DNA from: Parietaria judaica
Lineage: Eukaryota; Streptophyta; Magnoliopsida; Rosales; Urticaceae
Assembly: GCA_954871525.1 (NCBI GenBank)
Contig: OX940870.1
Coordinates: 12,555,501-12,619,500 of the forward strand
DNA length: 64,000 bases
Direction of reading: 5' to 3'
Shown here: positions 58,354 to 64,000 of the stretch, in pieces
How the letters are laid out: each line of letters opens with the position of its first letter
Position numbering within the stretch: the stretch's first letter is position 1
Translations under genes and position numbers: made by a program
The notes under the pieces: generated by a model
Seen by the model: the letters and a program-made list of their open reading frames with translations, nothing else
What the model was told of the DNA's origin: nothing
Database searches by the model: none

Positions 58354-58911
58354 CAGGGGTGAAGCCAGGAATTATAAGGAGAAGTGAAAAATTAAATCTC
58401 GATTTTAAAATAAAACGAGATATTAAAATCAGTTAGATATACCGCATTATAATTATTCCTCATAGATTTTTGTATTATGAAAATTGTTCATAACAATGTC
58501 ATTATCTTCACAACAACCTTAAGACTTTAAGTTCTAAAAAATATATTTGAATTTCCATAACCTTGTAAATCTTGATAGTTCACAATCTCTATATAAAAGT
58601 ATAAATACATATAATAAATATTGAGAGGTAGTAAAAAATGAAAAGAAAGAAAAATATCACATTTTATTAAACATTTTGAAATAGATTAAGTGTTATTTAT
58701 TTTCTTCTTAATTTAAATAACATAGAATTTTTTTTATCGGTGGAGCTGTAAAAAGATGATACAAAATTCAATAATTTATTATAAAAATAAAAGTATTATA
58801 TTGGTCATTTTAAGAAACGTAATATATATATGGTGTTCATATATGTGATATATAAAATAACGGACTCGGATCAAGTGGGGGCGGCTGACCCCGCTTGGGA
58901 CTACATAGCTG
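58354..58911 (+). mobile_element. hAT-type MITE copy 3, 558 bp, perfect 8-bp target duplication
   Basis: aatataac flanks both sides (58346-58353 and 58912-58919). The element begins caggggtgaagccagg and ends with tcaagtgggggcggctgacc ... acatagctg. It has the same orientation and subterminal sequence as copy 1. No coding capacity. Confidence 0.88.
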
Positions 58912-58919
58912 AATATAAC

Positions 58920-59394
58920 GTCTTATTTTAATTATAGGTATATTTATATTTTCTATAAATCACAAATATAACTGTTTTTATATAAGTAACGGTCGTGTAA
59001 AAAAAAGCTAAAAAATTCGGAGCCAGGCGCGATAAAATATAGTATTAGAGTAGAGGCATTACTTCTTTTTATTTTCTTAACATAAAAACAAAAACTTAAA
59101 AATATTGTTAGTGGGTCGGAATTTAATTGGGCATTTTAGTTGGGCCGCTGAGAACGCTCGAATAATATGGGTCGGATTCACTTTTGGCCCATCATAAGCC
59201 TCCACCATACGTGGACGTCGCGGAGAAAGCCACGTGGAGGAAAGAGAAAGTGTTATGTGGTTGACAAAACTTGTCCAATATCCAAATCCACTGCCTTGGC
59301 TCCAATGCTTTCCTTCTCTTTCTTCTTCTCAACGAGATTATCCAACAGACTCCACATTTTGCTAAATTCTAAATTGACCCCTGAAGATTGAGAA
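58920..59394. promoter_or_regulatory. Upstream region of LQY1
   Basis: Contains acgtggac (about 59211) and a G-box-containing gccacgtgg (about 59230), elements often found in light-regulated plant promoters, then a TC-rich leader (ttccttctctttcttcttctc, about 59308). No clear TATA box. Confidence 0.45.
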
Positions 59395-60775
59395 ATGTCT
59401 CTAAGCTCCCCCTTCCTCTCTTGCCCGTTGAAGCTCTCAGCCTCCGCGAAATCCGCTTCGAGCAAATACGGGAGAAATCAACGGTCACCGTTGTCCTATC
59501 CGCGCGTCAGAGCCGATCTCGATCAAAACACGGTATTTCCGATTCGAAACCCTTCACCAAGTGTGTGTTGTCGTTTTCTGATATCGGTTGTCGTTTCTGT
59601 TGGTGATTCAGATAGTGGCGATATCAGTTGGGTTCGTTAGTGTGGCCGTTGGTTTGGGCATTCCTATCTTCTACGAAACGCAAATCGACAATGCTGTGAG
59701 TCTTATATATAAATGTATTTTTAAATAATTGTGTCACGTTTTTTTTTTATATAATTATAGTTTGCTAAAGTTTAATTATTATGAAATTAATGGCAATGTA
59801 CAGGCGAAACGGGACAATACTCAACCGTGCTTTCCCTGCAGTGGATCCGGAGCACGTAAATGCTATTCTCTGTGCTTAATAGCGGCATAAGTGATTAATA
59901 TTATAATTTTAGTAGTGATTAAACTCCAATATATTTTTACAGCCGAGATTCTCAATATCCACTAATTAAACTTTTTCAATTGACTTTAACATAATTTGAG
60001 ATGTTTTATTAAGTCTTGGATATGTATCACTTTTATAAATTTTCGCTTGTAGAAAGTTTTAAACCATTTTTTTGTCTATTTTTTCGGCAGTGACGGGATT
60101 ATAACAATAAGGGGATAGAATATATATAAAAAAAAAAGGTAAAATAATGAACATTCAAAATTTCAAGTATGAAAAAAAGAGTTTATGCCACCAAAGAAAT
60201 CAAAACATTGGATACTTTTGGTGTTATTAACCATTTTAATTATAAAAATTCATCCCATGCATTGCAAGCCTCATAATTGTTTTAAATTCTACAGAACTAA
60301 CATAATTAAGTCCAAAAATATGTCAGCTTGTACAATTTATTTTAGTGTATAGTATGTACTATGTAATGCTCTTGTTTTATTCAATTCATTCTGAGTTGCG
60401 AAACAAAGAGAGGCTCCTAAATCAATTTTTTTAAGTGATAAATGATTACTACATTTTTAACAAACAGCTTAATCATTTGGTATGGCGTGCAGAGAAGTGC
60501 CGGTTCTGCGTGGGGACGGGCAGTATAACGGTGGAATTGGGTGGCGGGGAGAATGATGTCTCGAAATGCATCAACTGCGACGGAGCCGGCGCTCTCACGT
60601 GCACCACTTGCCAAGGCTCCGGGATTCAACCGCGATACCTCGATCGCAGGTGCATGTTTTTCTTCGCAATCTTTTAGAATTTCTTCTTACATGTTTTGAG
60701 ACAGTAAGCTCAACTATAAAACAATAACCTATACAAATGTTTTTATTGAGCAGGGAATTCAAGGATGATGACTAG
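59395..60775 (+). CDS. LQY1: LQY1-like thylakoid zinc-finger protein, 150 aa
   Basis: Five exons: 59395-59532, 59612-59695, 59804-59855, 60493-60649 and 60754-60775 (453 nt, GT-AG introns, continuous frame). Residues 1-45 are Ser/basic-rich with few acids, like a chloroplast transit peptide. Residues 47-66 (IVAISVGFVSVAVGLGIPIF) form one membrane span. Four DnaJ-type CXXCXGXG motifs follow: CFPCSGSG, CRFCVGTG, CINCDGAG and CTTCQGSG (residues 83-135). The C-terminus REFKDDD matches Arabidopsis LQY1 as I recall it. LQY1 has thiol-disulfide isomerase-type activity in the thylakoid membrane and aids photosystem II repair under high light. All eight cysteines are present. The 637-bp intron 3 is the largest. 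The start is the first ATG and gives a length close to the Arabidopsis protein. Confidence 0.95.
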
Positions 60776-61056
60776 AGTATATGCTATTTGGGAAGCTGTG
60801 ATGAGCCCTGACCGTAGAGAGAAAAGAATCACCAGTTTTTTGTTTATTTATATAAGCCACGTATAACTATTATATATATTTGAGAAAAAAACTGTATTAT
60901 TAATTGTATAAATTGTGTGTATATGCAATTCCATTTTTTCCACGTAAGCGACATCTCTTCGTGTCGTTTTCAATATCTTAGCATCATAACATTTTCTAGT
61001 TACGAAAGCTCAAGGATAAACGAAGATTGAAATCATTACAAGTAGAAAAATTGCAA
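60776..61056. other. LQY1 3' flank
   Basis: AT-rich 3' UTR and spacer, ending at the tagaggtg motif that may begin an hAT terminus. Confidence 0.4.
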
Positions 61057-61215
61057 TAGAGGTGCCAATTGAGTTGAGTCGGTAGTGTTAATGTTTGTTC
61101 CCCACAGAGGTGTGATACGCGACGTCGCGACTCGTCGCGATGGACGTCGCCAAAATCGCGAGCTTGGGCGTCGCGATGGGTCGCGACTGGCGACGTCGCG
61201 AGAAATCGTGACCAA
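61057..61215 (-). mobile_element. Probable hAT terminus with cgcga-motif array
   Basis: Two hAT-like starts are visible: a tagaggtgcc around 61057 and cagaggtgtg around 61105, both fitting the YARNG consensus. The second is followed immediately by about ten cgtcgcga-type motifs to 61210, the layout of subterminal transposase-binding sites. It lies about 500 bp beyond the 3' end of the transposase frame, so it is probably that element's end. The other end lies outside the window, so no duplication can be checked. Confidence 0.5.
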
Positions 61216-61723
61216 GGTTTCAGGGGCGAGAAATTGCACGGGTTCTTCGATTTTTCTACTTTGTGGCATATGTATCTAGTTTTTTCCAGTGTTAAACTTA
61301 GTTAGTTTTTACCCGAATTTTATCATCAAACTTTATCAATAATTTAAAAACTATATTTACATATTTTTATTATTTATAGTAATTAATTTATTTCAAAATT
61401 AATATTTAAATATGTTATAATTATTATTTTGTAACATATTAATAAGTTTGATTTATATGTTCGTTTTTAATTTGTAACATATGTTAATAAATATTAATTT
61501 GTAACATATTAATAATTTGAACAAATTTAATCAACAAATATATAATTAAATACGATAAGACGAGATATTAAAAAAAAGAAGTTGTATTATTCATTGTGAA
61601 TATTACAATAAGGTGGAAGAGAGCTGTAAATATTCAGTGTAAATATTACAAGATGCCTCACTAAAACCTCTCTTGTAAAACCCTCCTTAGGGACATAAAA
61701 CCAAGAGAGGAAAGAGCACATCA

Positions 61724-63637
61724 TTACTCGGGGAACATTGCGTTGAATCTTTCCGTCATTATCTCCAGATCGCTTGGCTCGGAGCGTTCGGCAATCACGG
61801 GGGGGTTGAACAACAAATCATTCAACACCACAATCTGCTCGACGTGTGTGTTGGTGGTTGACGCCCGCCGGTCGTTGATGAGATATTGAGCCGTGCTAAA
61901 AACGCTCTCCGAAGCAACGCTGGAAATGGGGATGGACAGTATATCCCTCGCCATTCTTGCCAATAGCGGAAATCTGTCCCGTTGAATCTTCCACCACCTT
62001 ATCACATCGAACTCGTCGGAGTCTTCGTCGAATAGCAGGCCGTAGTAGCGCTTCAATTCTGTCGGTTGGCTGTCCGTGTCGCCCGCCAACGGCGTAGTGG
62101 ATTCCCCGCGACTAACCCGTTGCTTGAGTCTCCGGCTGAAGTCGTATCCCGTCTTGGTTGGGCTTGCCATCACTGCCCTTTGCTCCTCCTGTGAGTTGAA
62201 TTGAGGGAACCGTTTGTTGTATTCACTGTACAATTCATAAAAAGCTTCGTTAACAACATTAACATAATTACGATAATCCACCCCTATGTTTTCTCCGATC
62301 GCTATCATCATTGGCCCATATGCATCCGAAACATGAGGGTCTAGAATAGCACCGAAGCAAAACGAAAACGGGGGTGGATCCCAATACGACTTGAATTTTG
62401 CAACCATAGACTCAATAAGCGGCGAAATAATAGGGTCGTTTTCGAATTCTTTGAAAGCACACGAAATTTGATAAAGACCCGAAAGACCATGATTCAAAGA
62501 AGGTTTATTTTGGTTAGAAAAATTTAAAGTAACAGCATAAAAAGGTTTGAGGAAAGCGAGGAATTTCTTCGCGGTAGCCCATTCCGCCTCCGTGATCCGC
62601 GCCTCCGGAGGGAGTTCCTGTCCGAGGAAATGGTCCAATGGAAGCCTCTGTCTACACACAACTGAAATCATTAAATACGTAGAGTTCCATCGCGTATTAT
62701 TATCTAAACCAAACTTATTAGCTTTATGATTGTGGTCTTTACAAAATCGTCTCCACCTATTGGTGGTTTGAGGATGCCGGATCCAATCAACAATGCCGCG
62801 TAATTTTTCAACATGGTGTGCAATATGTCCCTCGCCCGTTCGTGCAATTAAATTAATTATGTGACAAGCACACCGTTGATGTAAAATATTTCGAAACGGA
62901 GAAGCGGGCAACATTGTTTCCAAGATCATAATCGCGGCGTTGTTGCTTGAGGCATTATCTAAGGTAATTGAAATAACACGATTTTGTAAACCCCAATCAC
63001 CAAATAATTCAAATAATTTCTCGGCTATGTTTTTTCCGGTATGGCGACACTCGAAAGGCGATAAGTTTAAAAGTCGTTGACATGGATTCCACTCATCGTC
63101 GACGTAGTGGGCGGTCAAACTCATGTAATCATTTAAACTTGGACCGCTCCACAAGTCGGTGGTAAAAGCAACGTTTATGTTAGACATTTTGAAAAAATCG
63201 ACTAAAAGGTTTTTTTGCAAATCATAAGCGGTTTCCATGTCCCCGGTATAAGTGGTACGGGAAAACTGCTGGTACGACGGATTAATCCTTTTCATATATC
63301 GTGTGTGGTTGGGATTTTCGACAAAACTCAGCGGAACGCCCGTAGAAAGAATCCATTCGAGTGTCCATTTCCGTAAATTCACAGCAGAAAGAGCACTTAC
63401 CTGTGCTGTGTTTACCTCATCGAGCTCCCCGGTTGGGAAGCATACATTAGCGTGTCGGTTTAAGTATCCGGTTCCCCGCTCCCCGATTCCGTCTAGAATT
63501 GTCCCGCACTTTTTGCATGTGGCATTTTTAACACGCTCGCCTCGATCGTTGATGTGCCGATCTTCGTGAAAAAATTTCCACACCGGGGCCGTGTTTGGCC
63601 GTCCCCACGCCAAGCCATGAGGATTAACTCTATTAAA
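61724..63637 (-). CDS. hAT transposase with BED zinc finger (RICESLEEPER/Ac-like), at least 629 aa
   Basis: An uninterrupted frame runs from at least 63613 to the stop at 61724. In order it shows a BED finger (VWKFFHE ... CKKCGTILDG ... LNRHANVC) and the RNase H-like core with the first acidic site in FTTDLWS and the second in ITLDNASSNN. The CACHIINLI block and the central hAT region (LDNNTRWNSTYLM) follow. The C-terminal dimerisation region has WWKIQRDRFPLLARMARDIL, then SSVASESVFSTAQYLINDRR, which carries the catalytic Glu. All three acidic residues appear intact. No ATG opens this frame upstream of the finger. The acceptor-like tttaatag at about 63633 suggests a spliced leader exon further upstream, possibly outside the window. 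It may be an active or recently active element. Confidence 0.9.
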   Translation of the reverse strand, partial: FNRVNPHGLAWGRPNTAPVWKFFHEDRHINDRGERVKNATCKKCGTILDGIGERGTGYLNRHANVCFPTGELDEVNTAQVSALSAVNLRKWTLEWILSTGVPLSFVENPNHTRYMKRINPSYQQFSRTTYTGDMETAYDLQKNLLVDFFKMSNINVAFTTDLWSGPSLNDYMSLTAHYVDDEWNPCQRLLNLSPFECRHTGKNIAEKLFELFGDWGLQNRVISITLDNASSNNAAIMILETMLPASPFRNILHQRCACHIINLIARTGEGHIAHHVEKLRGIVDWIRHPQTTNRWRRFCKDHNHKANKFGLDNNTRWNSTYLMISVVCRQRLPLDHFLGQELPPEARITEAEWATAKKFLAFLKPFYAVTLNFSNQNKPSLNHGLSGLYQISCAFKEFENDPIISPLIESMVAKFKSYWDPPPFSFCFGAILDPHVSDAYGPMMIAIGENIGVDYRNYVNVVNEAFYELYSEYNKRFPQFNSQEEQRAVMASPTKTGYDFSRRLKQRVSRGESTTPLAGDTDSQPTELKRYYGLLFDEDSDEFDVIRWWKIQRDRFPLLARMARDILSIPISSVASESVFSTAQYLINDRRASTTNTHVEQIVVLNDLLFNPPVIAERSEPSDLEIMTERFNAMFPE

Positions 63638-64000
63638 ACAAAAGGAAAATCAAAAATTTAAATGTCATAAAGTTTATTATTCATCATATTGATTTAATTA
63701 AAAGTTAAATAAAAAAGTTAACAAAATTAAAATGGTATTTCTTATGTGTGAAAATAATTATCAAACTCTTTTGGACGGAACTCCCCGAGGTTCCACGGCC
63801 AGATCGACTGGAAAGGATGCTATGATCTCGCTTTAGGCCCAAGCTTTTCTAGACAGAACTCCCCGAGGTTCCCAGGCTAGCTTGGAGGAGATTGCAAAGC
63901 AAACCTTATTTAAAAACCAATCTTTCTAAGACACCGCGTAATCCAATAAGAACTTTATAATTATTATCACACATACAAATTACCTTTTTAATTTTTTTAA
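63638..64000 (-). other. Upstream leader of the transposase with a direct repeat
   Basis: gaactccccgaggttcc occurs at about 63778 and again at about 63858, about 80 bp apart, within GC-richer DNA flanked by AT-rich sequence. It may be a leader exon or subterminal repeats of the hAT element; no frame is supported. Confidence 0.4.

Noticed and set aside
1..64000. CRISPR arrays, bacterial operons, ribosome binding sites and intact tRNA genes
   Set aside because: None seen; the window is plant nuclear DNA.

Overview
This window looks like nuclear DNA from a dicot plant. It is AT-rich intergenic sequence with widely spaced, multi-intron genes whose products belong to plant families: E2FC-type E2F, LQY1, HVA22-like, a telobox-MYB protein, a C2H2/PARP-like protein and GeBP-like sequences. 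Plant transposons (Copia, L1-type LINE, hAT, Mutator-like, and a Cassandra-type 5S-bearing LTR) fill much of the space between them. Five genes could be rebuilt exon by exon with GT-AG introns and a continuous reading frame.

Layout. 0.1-1.1 kb: foldback Mutator-like element. 2.4-4.9 kb (+): telobox-MYB (TRF-like) gene with three 61-residue-class tandem repeats. 8.1-10.5 kb (-): C2H2 zinc-finger gene of the At1g75710-like family. 14.4-16.1 kb: a 492-bp hAT-type element and a decayed hAT transposase. 16.5-21.4 kb: GC-rich retroelement-like DNA, a 1,025-bp hAT-type element, and what looks like a broken host locus. 23.0-25.9 kb (+): intact E2FC-like gene in 12 exons. 27.1-27.6 kb: hAT-type MITE. 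28.6-34.0 kb (-): dead, 5'-truncated LINE. 34.1-34.7 kb (+): GeBP-like pseudogene. 35.9-40.8 kb (+): Copia element with both LTRs and a 5-bp target duplication, but a disabled polyprotein. 45.2-46.3 kb (-): second, inverted GeBP-like copy, also broken. 46.5-47.2 kb: AT-rich foldback DNA. 48.4-49.9 kb (-): HVA22-like gene in 6 exons. 54.8-56.2 kb: near-perfect 1,383-bp palindromic Mutator-like element with a perfect 9-bp target duplication. 56.26-56.63 kb: solo Cassandra-like LTR with a 5S rRNA-like segment. 57.2-58.9 kb: two more members of the hAT-type MITE family. 59.4-60.8 kb (+): LQY1 in 5 exons. 61.7-63.6 kb (-): uninterrupted BED-finger hAT transposase reading frame.

How it fits together. 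The genes are independent loci, not a pathway. LQY1, an HVA22-like gene and the C2H2/PARP-like gene are close neighbours in Arabidopsis (At1g75690, At1g75700, At1g75710, from memory). Here they keep that order but span about 52 kb, because transposons and the E2FC and GeBP loci lie between them. The transposon history can be read in several places. A solo LTR interrupts an older inverted-repeat remnant. A LINE and a GC-rich 240-bp insertion each interrupt the upstream region of one of the two inverted GeBP copies. An hAT-type element sits upstream of a gene-like 5' region.
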